Both the position numbers and the translations under genes were made by a program. A stretch of DNA of 64,000 bases from Protonemura montana (taxonomy: Eukaryota; Arthropoda; Insecta; Plecoptera; Nemouridae), in contig OX387604.1 of NCBI GenBank assembly GCA_947568835.1, forward strand, positions 20,985,076-21,049,075, read 5' to 3'. Positions 20,511 to 32,500 of this stretch are shown here, in pieces (within the stretch, counting starts at the first letter, position 1; each line of letters opens with the position of its first letter). The notes beneath the pieces were generated by a model that made no database searches, was not told where the DNA came from, and saw only the letters and a list, made by a program, of their open reading frames with translations.

Positions 20511-21338
20511 GGTTGAAGCAGGAATTCCTGGCCGCAGGGACGGGCAAGTATCTCAAAAGACATGATACTCAAGATCCTTTTCAATAAAAAGAAATTTGCA
20601 TTTATAAAGTTGATCTGCTAGGGGAAGGGAAAAGTGCGCTCCCAGCAAGGAGCGAACTTTTCTTTCTTTAAATTTACACTCTCAACTTCTTCAATATTAT
20701 TAGAAATTTCATCGATGGTTACAGAACTGAACTAGCAACTGGAACTAGCAAAGCTATTATTGGTCTGCAGATGCTGGTGGAGTTCCTCCCAAGGTAAAGC
20801 TCAACTGGTAACTGAATCTTCTAAACGTTTGTTTAGAATCAAACCGTAGCGGTCAAAATTGCACATGTAAATTTCTCACATAACAATTACTTTATTCAAT
20901 TTTCCCTCAACTCATTTTCTGCAGTGCACTCCACTAAAACTGTGATCAATTAAGGTGGAAGAGACATGATTATTATTTAGTATTTCCTGAATTGCAATTT
21001 TTTGGGAAATTGCCCAAAAATACTTGAAAGTATCTTGTGCCTTATGAAGTTACCAAAATTCTTAAAAATGTATCTGAGGTACATATCTAAAGAAAAGTGA
21101 TTTAGATACGTATCTCAGGTACAGCCCGTCCCTGTTACAGAGTAAATGAGAGCTTACAAGATTGAAATTTCCTATCGCCATATTGACTGAAGGGATAACG
21201 ACTTTTGACCAAATACAACAAAAGAGTGTTTACTAAATTGAGGAGCCAGTATTTACAAACAGGTGTGATTTACACTTTGACTCGCTTTTTGTCATTGCAG
21301 GTAGAGATAATTACAGTAGAGGTAAATTCTGCAACTTC

Positions 21339-22034
21339 ATGGAAGAACACAAAAACACTGCATTCCCAATCCCTGAACAAATGGACCAACAAGGTTCCGA
21401 AATGGGTGGAAGCCCCACTGAGGTTAATTATCTGGAACAAAATGACAACTCAACATCGGAAAAAGCTGAAAAAGAATTCAAAGTGTATGTGGACAATGAC
21501 AACGGTGCTCCAATGTTCATTGACACACAATCAGTTCTACCATTCGAACATCTTCCGGGCTGGGCTGACGACAAAGATCAGCAGGGTTCCGGAAGGTGTC
21601 TCAACTGCAACAAGGTCTGTGATCAGGAACTTTATCTCAGCACCGCATCGGAAATAGCAGAAGATGACGACGGTGGTATAATGTTCATCGACACACAATC
21701 GGTACTACCATTCGAGCATATTCCGAGAAATCCAGTCTGGGCTGACGAAAAAGATCAGCAGGGTTCCAGAAGGTGTCTTAACTGCAACAAGGTCTGTGAT
21801 CAGGAACTTTATGTCAGCACCGCATCGGAAATAGCAGAAGATGACAACGGTGGTATAATTTTTTTCGACTCACAATTGGTACAACCATTCGAGCATATTC
21901 CAGGAAATCCAGTCTGGGCTGAAGACGAAGATCAGCAGGGCTCTGAAAGGCGTCTCAAAAGCGACGAGACTGGTGATCTGGAACCACAGACTGTTTTACT
22001 CAGCTTACAAGTAAAACTTGCTACTGATGACTGA
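21339..22034 (+). CDS. Unrecognised protein with three tandem repeats of 56-59 residues
   Basis: The product is 231 residues if translation starts at 21339. Three repeats begin near residues 58, 114 and 173, each with F[IF]D[TS]Q..V.PFEH.P...WA, then DQQGS. Repeats 1 and 2 then carry RCLNCNKVCDQEL (C-x2-C-x3-C); repeat 3 has lost the cysteines. The repeats are almost identical at DNA level over about 80 bp, so the duplication is recent. Before repeat 1 is EFKVYVDND, which fits the ABBA motif (F-x-[ILV]-[FY]-x-[DE]) that binds the APC/C activator Cdc20; this is a short motif and weak evidence. The frame is open upstream to a splice acceptor at 21300 (TCATTGCAG), so an earlier coding exon is possible. 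AATAAA lies at 22147. No family recognised. Confidence 0.72.
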   Translation: MEEHKNTAFPIPEQMDQQGSEMGGSPTEVNYLEQNDNSTSEKAEKEFKVYVDNDNGAPMFIDTQSVLPFEHLPGWADDKDQQGSGRCLNCNKVCDQELYLSTASEIAEDDDGGIMFIDTQSVLPFEHIPRNPVWADEKDQQGSRRCLNCNKVCDQELYVSTASEIAEDDNGGIIFFDSQLVQPFEHIPGNPVWAEDEDQQGSERRLKSDETGDLEPQTVLLSLQVKLATDD

Positions 22035-22146
22035 TCGCTTTATCCGATACCTAAACGTACAAAATACTTTAATTCATCGCCATTAATGTCTTGTAAATGG
22101 AAACGAATATTTGTAGTTTGTTATTTATTTTTGTACATTACATTAT

Positions 22147-22152
22147 AATAAA
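22147..22152 (+). terminator. Poly(A) signal AATAAA of the three-repeat gene
   Basis: AATAAA occurs 113 bases past the stop codon at 22032-22034, at a usual distance, and supports a real transcript. Confidence 0.6.
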
Positions 22153-22234
22153 ACTGTAATTTTTCCAGATTGTCAACAAAACATATTTTCCTCTGGTGTT
22201 TGTCCAAAAAAATACGTATCTTGTTTTGAGATAG

Positions 22235-22640
22235 ACTGTAGGTTCGTTGGAAGTGCATTCAACAGTCGAATGGCTCGCCCGAGAAATAAATGACACCAAG
22301 GAAAGGTCGTATTCGTATTACGATCCCTGCTCCATAGAATGTAGGTTTTGATATGATGGAATGATTATAGCTGCCTAGTGTCGGCTTCATAGGATGTTTT
22401 TCTTCCTTCGAGTCTCTACTGCTTCTCAGTTTCAGTCTTGGCTGGCTCTGCTAATGCTTATGAAGAGAGATTTTGTCTTGCACCATTTTCTGAGCTTGTC
22501 GTAAACTTACCGGACTGTCTGGTTTTGTACGCTGTTGATTGCACCAATAAGTTGTTTAGAACGTGAGTCCCACACTTTGCTGCAGTACTCTAATAATGGA
22601 CGGATAAGGCATCAGTTAATGTGCGTTCTTTGTTTTTCGG
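22235..22640 (-). mobile_element. Decayed LINE reverse transcriptase C-terminal fragment
   Basis: The complementary strand reads LEYCSKVWDSRSKQLIGAIN then SVQNQTVR, the YcS.VWDP....I..iE.VQR..vR block of LINE thumb regions. After several stops it reads ETRRKKNIL, then a Y..S ... F.SR tail like the family's usual C-terminus. Several stops and probable frameshifts make it inactive. The motif style (CR1/L2/jockey-like) differs from the fragments at 9 kb and 40 kb. Confidence 0.72.
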
Positions 22641-22649
22641 TACTCCGAA

Positions 22650-25600
22650 AACCTGTGATCCCACGGACCAGCCTAGACTGAAAGGTCGTTAGAATCACAA
22701 AAGTTCTAGGTGGTACAGGCATATCTAGACTTACCTGTTCAACACTGTAAAAATACTTTAATGATCTACAAAATACAAAACTGACGTGCAGCTACGATGA
22801 AAGTCTAGGTATCAAGTACCCAATAGATCAATTTTTGACCACCTTTATCTCCGTGTAAACGAAATGTTTACAAAAAAATCTCGTAGAAAAATGATGTAAG
22901 TAAGCATTGTATAAGCTTTTGAGAGGTGGAGGGAAGTCTTTCAAGGCATTAAGAAACAAGGGTTCTAAACCTATTTGAAATGAAGAGACACTACTGATAT
23001 TGGCAATTTTAGATTACCATCTTGCATATTTACTGGTAAATTCAACTTGAAATCTACAGTCTAGAGTATGGTTACGATAGTTAGCTCGAAAACTGCCACC
23101 CACAATAAATAGAAGCACTGCAATATCCTCGAGCCTCAATTAGATTTTAGATTTTAAACACAATAACACATCCGAACACATGGGGCAGCGCATTTCAGTC
23201 TAATCATTGTCTAGTAGGAGGCAAAATGACTATTTTTCATTGCTTGTCAGCACATTCACTAAAACATAAAAAACAATTACAACAAAATAATAATATTCAA
23301 CTTAACTATGAACAACAATTCAGCTAGAAACCTGAGCTAAAACAACTAAACAATTGACCTATCAGGTATAAATACAAGCATTACGTAATTTATTATTAGT
23401 AATCTACTCGCTGGTACCTAGTAACTGTTAACAAAGAGAAGCATTGCCTTGAAAAACTATGTGAATTAAACCAAAAACAAATGCTTCCTAGGGTAGCAAG
23501 GGGAAATTTTTTTATCTTGTCATATTTTTAAACATCAGCGAGTGAAAAATGAAAAAAATGACTGTAAAAATAAGTGCAATGCACTAGAAAAGAAAATGTT
23601 TATAACACAAACCTCAGCTCGTATAGTATGTCAGCATTGCAACATATCATTAATGTTACCTACTGCAAACAAAAGTCAGGTCGTATTCTGATTGAAACTG
23701 GTTTGGTCTAAAGATTAGTCATAAAATAGCATGCTCCTTGACCTGGTGTATGTGTATTCTATTAATGGCTTATATATGTGCCCGATTAGGCTAACCACTT
23801 ATTGCAACACTCATTTTCACATCACTGCTTTGATTCCTACAAACTCATCTGAAGCGCAAAACTTTGCAATGCAATACCAGACTTTAAAATGACACAGAAA
23901 AGTGGGATTCAAACTCGACAGATTGGAACTTCTATGCTTAAAAATTCAGAATAAAAGAAATTGTACTAGCTTCAACAAAGTATTTTTTAAATTAGCAGAC
24001 TAGTCTGCCTAGAACCACATTGCTTGTGCTTAGGTCACCTACTAAAAACTTATAATTATAGTCAAGATGTTCGGTCCTTAGAATCCGCAGGTGTACCACC
24101 ACATATGGCAATGCAGACAAAAATTCACTAGGCCAGTGAATTCTTGCGAGTCAGCGGGTTAATTACACACGATCCTGTAACCAGATGCCGTGGTCCACAG
24201 GGCTAAGCCACCTATCATCCTGCTCCTAGGGTTCAGCCACTCATAGACAAGACAAGATAATGTGAAGAGAATAGAAAGTTACGGAAATGGTATAGACCTT
24301 AAGACATAATAATATTTCATGTTTTCTCAATTACATGCTCTATTGGTTTTGATATAAAAATTTAATAGCTTTCCTAAGAGCAAAATTTCAAACTGGGTTA
24401 ATTCATTTAATTTAATTTTTGATGTTATTATTAATATATAGGTAGTACCATCCCTTCTCAAGCAAAGTTCTAATGCTTGCTATATCTTTCGTGGATTTCA
24501 TTGCATTGCAAGGAGAACGTCAGTTTTCCTTGGCATCGAGATATATTTTAAAAGTCATAATCATTTCTTTAACTAGTAGTTATAATATATACCTTTTAGA
24601 AAAAGCATTGCGTAGTTGTTTTCTGTTGCCATCAATTTGGATCCTACAGGTATATTTGGAACAGACTGCTAATATTGATACTTAATTTCGAATACAATTA
24701 TCGGTATTATTTGGCATTAATTTTGCTCGCTAGACACTGGAATGATAAGAGTTTAAAATGGACTTTCTTTCGAGGATGGAATACTTGAAATGGTTGAGTA
24801 AATGCAGGGTGTTGCTCACTCCTCCCCAGGCTTTCCAGCGCGGGATTGCCAATGCTGGCGACCTGTACTGGAAAGCAGGGCATACGACGCTTGCTCACCA
24901 GGACGCTTTTCCGTAATATTACGCTATCCAAAATTTGGTAGACCACCGATCGGGCCAATAACAAAACACACGTCAAGACGGATTAGTGATGCTGAACCAT
25001 CCTTCCAAGGACAGCACAAAATGGACATCCTCTTGTCGATAGCAGTGACAAAATAAGCATGGAAATAAAGCTTCTATCTGCAATCAGTGACAGATAGACG
25101 TGGGCTCCTGGATTCTTATGTTAATAAAATACTTATAATACTAACCCTCAAAAGGTAAAATAAATTAGCACCAACTGAACGTATCTCGTCTACCCTAATA
25201 GCACGTCACATTGCGAGAAAGCAACGAATATTCGGTGGAATGCCCGCCAGAATAAAGCCATTGATAGGAATGTGTGCAAGGACCATTTTCACGTGCACCT
25301 TTCTATTATCCAGGAACCAGTTGCTGAACAAGTAGCTACCGGCAAGAGAGAATTATCTAGATTGGCAAGATAAGTGTGTGGATACTTTCTGGAATCCAAT
25401 CGCAGACTTTCACGTCGTTTCGCGGTGGTGTCGCTCTACAAACTGTGAGCCGAGTGACGTGACATGGACGATAGTCTATTCATACTTATATATTCTAACT
25501 CTAGAAAGATGTAAGAACTGGACGAACGTCGAAATGAATTATATCGTCGCTATCAAACAGCTGGCGCTTATTTCGAGCGAGGAGACTGTCGCGTTCCCAC

Positions 25601-25990
25601 AGTGCTCAAGTTCTCGCCTCGACTGAGCGACCGATGCAGCGTTGACAGGCCTTCTCCTAAAAAGACAATCCAGAACATAATCAGATTTCTGTCACCATTC
25701 AAAGATCAGGCAAAGCCATTTTATAATGAAAACGTCTTATCATTTAAGAGTTAATAGTTGTACTAATGCAAAAGTAAAACTTGTGAACCATGTTTGGGCT
25801 TCTTTGATTAGTGGTTAGTACAAAATCTGCTGCAGGGGCGTGTAGATAGTACGAGAGAGAGAGACAGTTATTACAGGGAAAACTGCTTGAATTGATTCTG
25901 ACATTTTAGCGTGTTTTAAATCGAAGTTCTCATGAATAACACGGTAAACATCAACGCTAAATTCTAGCACTAGCTGCGTTGAGAACTCAC
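22650..25990. other. Long AT-rich stretch, no gene assigned
   Basis: No frame here resembles a known protein. Near 24707-24976 the minus strand has an 89-residue frame containing VQVASIGNPALESLGRSEQH. It is preceded by an acceptor-like TTTCCAG in a phase that would fit the last KIF13 donor, so a terminal KIF13 exon here is possible but unsupported. The KIF13 3' untranslated region must lie somewhere in this stretch. Confidence 0.4.
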
Positions 25991-28900
25991 CCCTGCTGTT
26001 GCTCCGTCGCATCGCGCCGGTAGCATCTGCAGTGCGCCGGCCGTCACGCATGCCACGCCCGCGCCGGTCTTGGATCAGTTTGTCTGCACGTACAAAGATG
26101 CCGCACTTGGGCCGGCAAGTGAAGTACCGCACCCCTTGTACTGCTCCGTCATTCTTGCCTGAAATGCCACAAGCCATGCTGGCTTCATTGTTGTACTGAA
26201 GAAAACATATTTCTTTAGTCATTAACTAGTTCCATGAATAAGGTCTGGCTTGGTTCTAGGATAGTGCAACCTGATTGTTGATTCTGATGATGCAACTAGT
26301 TTAAGACTTCTCTGAAAAGGCTGCTGGCTTTGGACCACTTATGTTTGGTCTTACCTGTTGGAGCATCTAAGGCAACTCCAATCCAGGTGCCAGCAGCAAA
26401 ATCCGTGCCTCCCACGAAGGAAATCACGCCTGACGAGTTATATGGTCGAATCAAGACGCTTTCGCCAACAAGGACCCATTCTGGGATCGGACCATCTCCG
26501 ATTCGGTGCAGATCGCGACACGAGCCAAACGAATCGTCTGGAACAACATAACTTTAATTTTAAGATGGCTATATTTTGTGAAACAAATTTTTAGGATACT
26601 ACTATTAATTTTAGGATAGTTTAATCATCTGAAACATCACTGTTGTTATAACACTCGGCTACTGAGCTGCTCACACAAATTCAGGTTGTTAATAAACAAG
26701 ATTCTTGGTAGAGTTTTGAAGAAAGATGGAACCAACTTGTTTGATAGAAAAGCATCTTTTGCTGAGGCTTGCTGAGGCTTGCTGGGCTGGCAAAGAAACG
26801 GTCTAGTCCACCACTCTGATTAGAAATTGAGCATGTTAGGTGGTCTTAAAAAACCCATCAGCTGTCACCTTGGAGCCTGTCAGCAGAAACGTTCAGTTGG
26901 TTGGCTGCGTACTCCTCCTGGTCGAGCACCTGATTGAGCCGTTGCTCGAGTTTCAACGCTTGCTTGCTTTCGGAGCTGTGCGGCCTTGCCATCGGAAACG
27001 AAGCTCGCTGTTCCTGCTTTGACGCTGTGCTGCCATTTTTGCCTGTAGTCTTCCTTCGACGCACGACCTGCGAGAATGATGGGGTCTAATCGCCATTGAT
27101 TGCAGAGAGCATTCAGCCAGATGGATTGGTTTGGGTAGACAAATGCAACTGGGGAACTGTAAAGACCTTATGCAACCATTTCAAATAAGTAAAGCCAAAA
27201 AGTAAGCTAATAAAGTTAGGCCAAGGTAAACCTGACACGTGTACATCTGTAATTGTTTATGAATTCTACTGTTAGGTCATGAGCTGCATCGAAGATATGC
27301 TTTTATGCACAAAATGACAAAACCCACTTTCCCTTTGACGCCATATGTCGCTTGGAGATGATAGAAGCGCTGTCTAGCAGGATGGTACCGAATATTTATT
27401 ATTTGACAAAGGCAACAACCAAAACGTGAAACCACCTTACAAAAATCAGGGCTACCACCATCGCTTCGCTTCTCTCAGTACATTCCGTTACAACTCCACT
27501 ATTCTCTTCTAATACTCAAAATGAACTTACATCCTTATAGCTAATGAATAGTATACATCATCCATGATGAACATCTTAGCAAGATGTATCGTCTAGCCCA
27601 ATATATAATAGTAATTAATTCCAAATAGTCCAAGGGAAATGTTGACCAATTAACTTCATTTTCGACATTAACATTTCTGAACATTTTGGATTTAATGGTG
27701 AGGTCTTGAAATTGCTTCAAGCATCAACAAAGGTTGCTCACAAATTTTCAGGAAATTTTCTTAGATGCAAACAGCAACAGGCTAATACTATAAAAGATAG
27801 CAGCATGGATTTTGCTCTCTGAGCATTCTACGGTTTCTTCGTGGTTTAAAATTGGGATTGCGGCCTGCCCAGAAACTGTTAGGCGGTTCACCCATTATTT
27901 TTCTGAAACCTGGTTAAAAACTGGCATTTTGGAAAGTAAAAAGTATCAACCCCTCAACAAGAATCAATTGAGAAGAAACGTTGTTTTAATAGTAAATCAT
28001 TTCAGCATGATCGCTCAAAGTACGATACAATTTTTTACCAACTGAATATCTCCATGAAATCTAAAGGGGCTACTTCTGTTATTCTGGAGGCATCAACTAG
28101 ATGTGTCTTTGCTCCAGATGCAGTTTAAAGCGGGACATTTTTGGTGTACCTACCAGAGTGTGTGTCTTAGTTGTGTCAGAGAATAGGTAACCCACCTCTT
28201 ACAAAACCCAAAATACTATTGCAATGCTATCCAAAGAAATCCACTGCAAAATTTATCCAAAATAGTATTGAAAATGCCCTCGAAATTATAATTTGAGTTC
28301 CGCTTGGTAAAATCTCATCGAAAATTTGGAAATTATTAACTGATAAATGATAATGCATTTATTACGTACCTTTCCTGGAGGGAGTTTTGTATGGACAACC
28401 GAAGAGCCTTCATCCATTGCCGATCCGCTTGTAGTGTTTTCCTCTTGACAATTCTCAAGAGGATCCGAATGATCGGCTGAATTATCATCGAGCAGGGTTT
28501 CGCATGGCAATGTTTTGGATTCGGCCTCATCAGCTGTAATCACTGTTTCGGTCGATGACTGCACCGTGGTTTCACTACCTTCGACTTGGTTCTCAGTCGG
28601 CAAACTTGAGAGCACGTAATCCTCTGAACTGTCAGTTTCAGCAGGAAAGACATCTGAATTTGGGGTTCCTTGAGCTTGCTTGTGGTCAGCAAACCCCTGG
28701 TCTGGTGGGGAACCAGATGAGACCTGGCTAGCCACGCACTGCTGCCCGGTTTGAGATCCGGTTTGGGACCCGGTTTGCTGCGCAGGCGGAACAAGAGGTC
28801 GTTGTTCCGAATCTGGAGTCTCGTCGACGCTCATCGAACGAACAGACGCAGAGTCCTCGCTCGAAAGATTTGTGCAGGAAACCGCTTGAGAGCCGTAACC

Positions 28901-29594
28901 GCTGCAAACCATTACCAAAGGTTTCACCTAACGGCTCCTTTGTCTCCAAGCAACAAGACATGAATATATATGCCACCCTCTGAAGTATGTTTTGTCACTG
29001 ACAATAAGTGCACTTTAGAGCCAGTAACAAAATAAATTAAATTCTCAAAAATTATAAATTGCCACATGGCTTTTGGTACACTTTGTACGCTTGAAATGCA
29101 GATTCTTAATTACAGCCTACTATGACAAAGAGTACAATGTACACAATTTTAGAATTATTTCAGTTGGAAAAAGATAACATAGTCCTATTTCCTCACATTG
29201 ACTTAAAATCGTAATGATTTCCCACTCTTATTTAAAATGTAGATATCGCCAAAAGATGTCTCTAAAATCGTATTAAAGAGTACTGACCTGGAGGTCGTGC
29301 TAGGTGTTCCCATTTTTGTCGCTTGCAGTTCGACGAGAGAATCCAATGTCCGAGAGTTGGGCATCGTTGGTTTGGCTGCGAGACTTTTCTTGGTGTTCTG
29401 TCCGTTGCCATTGTATGACTCAAATTCCCCAAACTCGGAGTCGCTGTTGATCTCTTGCTGTTTGGGGGGAATGTCAAGTGGCGGCTCTTCCCCTTCCTCT
29501 TCCTGGATCAACGGGGAAATATCTCTCCCAGAGTGCTCTTCATGAAGAGTCGTCATCCGTAGACCCAACTTTGCTGGACCCATGCTTGGAGATG
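25991..29594 (-). CDS. KIF13: KIF13 exons 28-32: Ser/Thr-rich tail and CAP-Gly domain
   Basis: Exons: 29288-29594, 28370-28901, 26869-27067, 26355-26537, 25991-26158. Exon 29 opens with [20 protein letters not shown] and [11 protein letters not shown], which closely resembles the same segment of vertebrate KIF13B. Exon 30 is basic ([10 protein letters not shown]) and coiled. Exons 31-32 form the CAP-Gly domain: [42 protein letters not shown] and GIFVRADKL, with the GKNDG tubulin/EEY-binding loop intact. The end is ambiguous. Either a strong donor (AGGG|GTGAGT at 25991/25990) leads to one more exon further left, or the frame reads on to a stop at 25815-25817, adding 58 residues. Confidence 0.9.
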
Positions 29595-32500
29595 CTGTAA
29601 AAAAAGTGGCGATTAGTAAACGTCATAAGCAGCCGGTAGCATTCAGACATTCCCATGCGAGCAGGGCTGGTTGACGATACCATAAAAGCAGTGAGCTGTG
29701 AGGCACGTATAATAAATCAATAACTAGTAACTACCTACCCTAAGAAAAAAATACATTCTCTTAACTAAAGGTTTAAAAGAGGAAGGCCAAATTACTTCAC
29801 AGATGTACATCACAAAAATGTACTTATCAAATAACTAAGAATGAACAAGCAAACAGGCAGTAACCAAATTCTTCAATAAAAATGAACACTAACTACTTAC
29901 TAGGATACAAATTAATGTATAAAAACAAATTTATTTTCCACGTATTAACATAAAACAATACAAACAAACAAAGACACGTAGCAGGCCGCAATTGAGCCTT
30001 AAAATAAAAAACATTTAAAAAGGTAGTGTTATAAATTTACAATATTTACAGCAGGCTTTTTACCTAGGGAAAACAAAGAACCCAATTGTTGTTTAATTGT
30101 TAAGTTAATATGAATAAGACTAGAAACAAATAAAGTCTAAAGTAAATGGCAAGCAGGCGGCGACGCTATGTTTCGCTACTAGAAGGGAAGTACAGAACCT
30201 ACGTTTGGGCCCAGCGGGTTGAAGTCGTAGTGAATTCAGATTCAGATTCAGATTCAGATTCAGAAAGGTTGGGCGCGCTGAAAAGAGTCACATACAAAAT
30301 ACAATAAACACCATTACACAAACAAACCCACCACACTCACCCAAAGTAGCAAGTCTAATAAGTTTTCTATTTATGTACTGTTAATTTGGGCTAATATTGC
30401 AGGATAAAGTTCAGATAATTCAGTGAGAAACGAGCTCAAGGGGGGTGACAACTGAACGTCTAGCTTCCCCAAGCTTGGTTCTTTCTGGATCTTTCTGGAT
30501 CTAAGGCAGAACAATTAGGTCCACATCAAACAATCCAGTTCAAAACGGCTACCCCGGTTCTATTTTTGTTTTGCATTCTTGTGGTAATATACCTAATGGT
30601 GATACATTGATTCGAAACCACCCAGCATGTCATGCAGATACAATTCGTCCAACCCTTTCAAACTCATGATAAAATAAATACCAATTACTCTAAACTGAGT
30701 TGAGCCGTTTGTATATACCAACTTTAGTTTGATCGATACAACAGTCTACCTGTTTTCACTCTCATGCATTCCAAGATGCGTGTATTCAACTGACATTCGC
30801 TTCGCGAACTCCTTTCGCTTTTACGAGAGTGTCTGACAACCATTAGCTTTGTTGGTTTGCCTCGCACTAGTTACATTGGAAGCACTGGACGCCTACGGCT
30901 GCAAAGCACTTTGAATCACTGTCCATTAGCAAAAGTCGAGGGATTTAATGCAACTTGACCGAGTTGTTGCAAAAATTAAATTTTCGTAACAAAGAGCCAG
31001 CAGTGACGCTGGCTGCTCGACCGGAGGCTGAAAAAGCATCGGTAAAAAGCAGCGAAAGGCAGACAAACCAAGCTATTCACTAACCCACACTTGAGCACTC
31101 AGGCCCAGTGTGCCCATTCGACCCACAACAACTGAACACATTTACGTGGAGATTGCAGCATCCAGTGCCAGATGGTAGCACGTTGCCCACAAAATCCCTA
31201 CCTTGCCGAGAGGAGTGGAGGCTGAATGGAAACAGATCAACAAATGCATACAGGTAGGTAATACTTAATGGCAATGAAAAGGGCCGGTGTATACAATGAC
31301 AATGCCAATATTCGACACCGATAACCATGCAGCGCAACAAAACCGATCTCTCTACGAGAAGCAGCCAGCAGCAGGCAAATTGATATCAACTAGCAGGCGA
31401 CATTATCGTATAACATTTTACCTGAGAGGATAGAACCTGAATGGTTGCAAAACAAATGAAATTCATCACAGATAAAAAACATAACCATAAAAATTAGTTT
31501 CCAGCATGTAAGAAAAGGAAGTGAGACGCATAGAAATGTGTCGTAGTGGTAATATGTTGAGTGTGTTGGGACCAAAGCTCACAGGTTGGTCATCGACTGC
31601 GAGTTGGAGAAAAGCTTTCGGTTTCGGGGAAAAAATGGGCAACACTGAAGCAAGCGGCAGAAATGAGTTGACAGCGTTTCGATGAATGGAGAAATTAACG
31701 TCAGCACAGGTCGGTGACTAATTCGACTAATGAAAGTGAGTAGGAGCATCGTCAAGATGTACCCTGATCATCCGCAAACAAGGCTGCAGCGATTGAAAAG
31801 GTTAAGAAAATTGGTAAGATTGCAAGTAGCGAAGGAAAGCAAATCCCTGACTTGTAATTACCTAGTCCGAAGGGCTTGGAGAGCGGAGACTCGCCGTCAG
31901 CTGCCGTCGTCGACTGGCGAGTGCGAGCGTCGCGTAATCCCGTCAGCTCCGAGTTGAGATCCGTGACGCTTTCTGATCGCGTCACACCCTCCATTCCGTA
32001 CTCTGAACGCATGATCTACAGGAAAAGTGTGTGTTACATTGCGTTACATACACAGCCGCTGCCAGTGGGCACACAACATTTGAGCATACCTGGTAATCGT
32101 GGCATCGAAGGTGGCATCGAAGCTGGTTAAAATGCCTTTAGTTGTTTGCAGATTGACATGGTTACATAGTTCAACGAGCAAGTCAACTCAGCATTTGAGA
32201 TAAAATCGTAGATGGGGAGGTAGAAGTGGATAATACAAAGTAATGCTCCAACTGGCCTTAAAATGTATCACTAAGGTTTATCAATAAGGTATACTGATTA
32301 TCAATTAGTTAGTTTTTAACAAAGTCGACTCCTTACTTCCCTAACTGCTTAGAGGTTAGTGAGACGATGACAACAACTGAACCATGAGTAAAGAGCGGAG
32401 TCACTTACCTGTGAGAAGTTGGGCACACTAGCAGTCTTCCTCATCAGCGGCTGTCCCTGAGCCTGCAGTAACTCCTTGACCGCGACGTTCTGTCGGAGTC

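Noticed and set aside
30230..30290. A possible small KIF13 exon encoding a Ser-Glu repeat
   Set aside because: The attractive Ser-Glu frame does not fit the phase left by exon 27, and the sequence is a plain 6-bp microsatellite.
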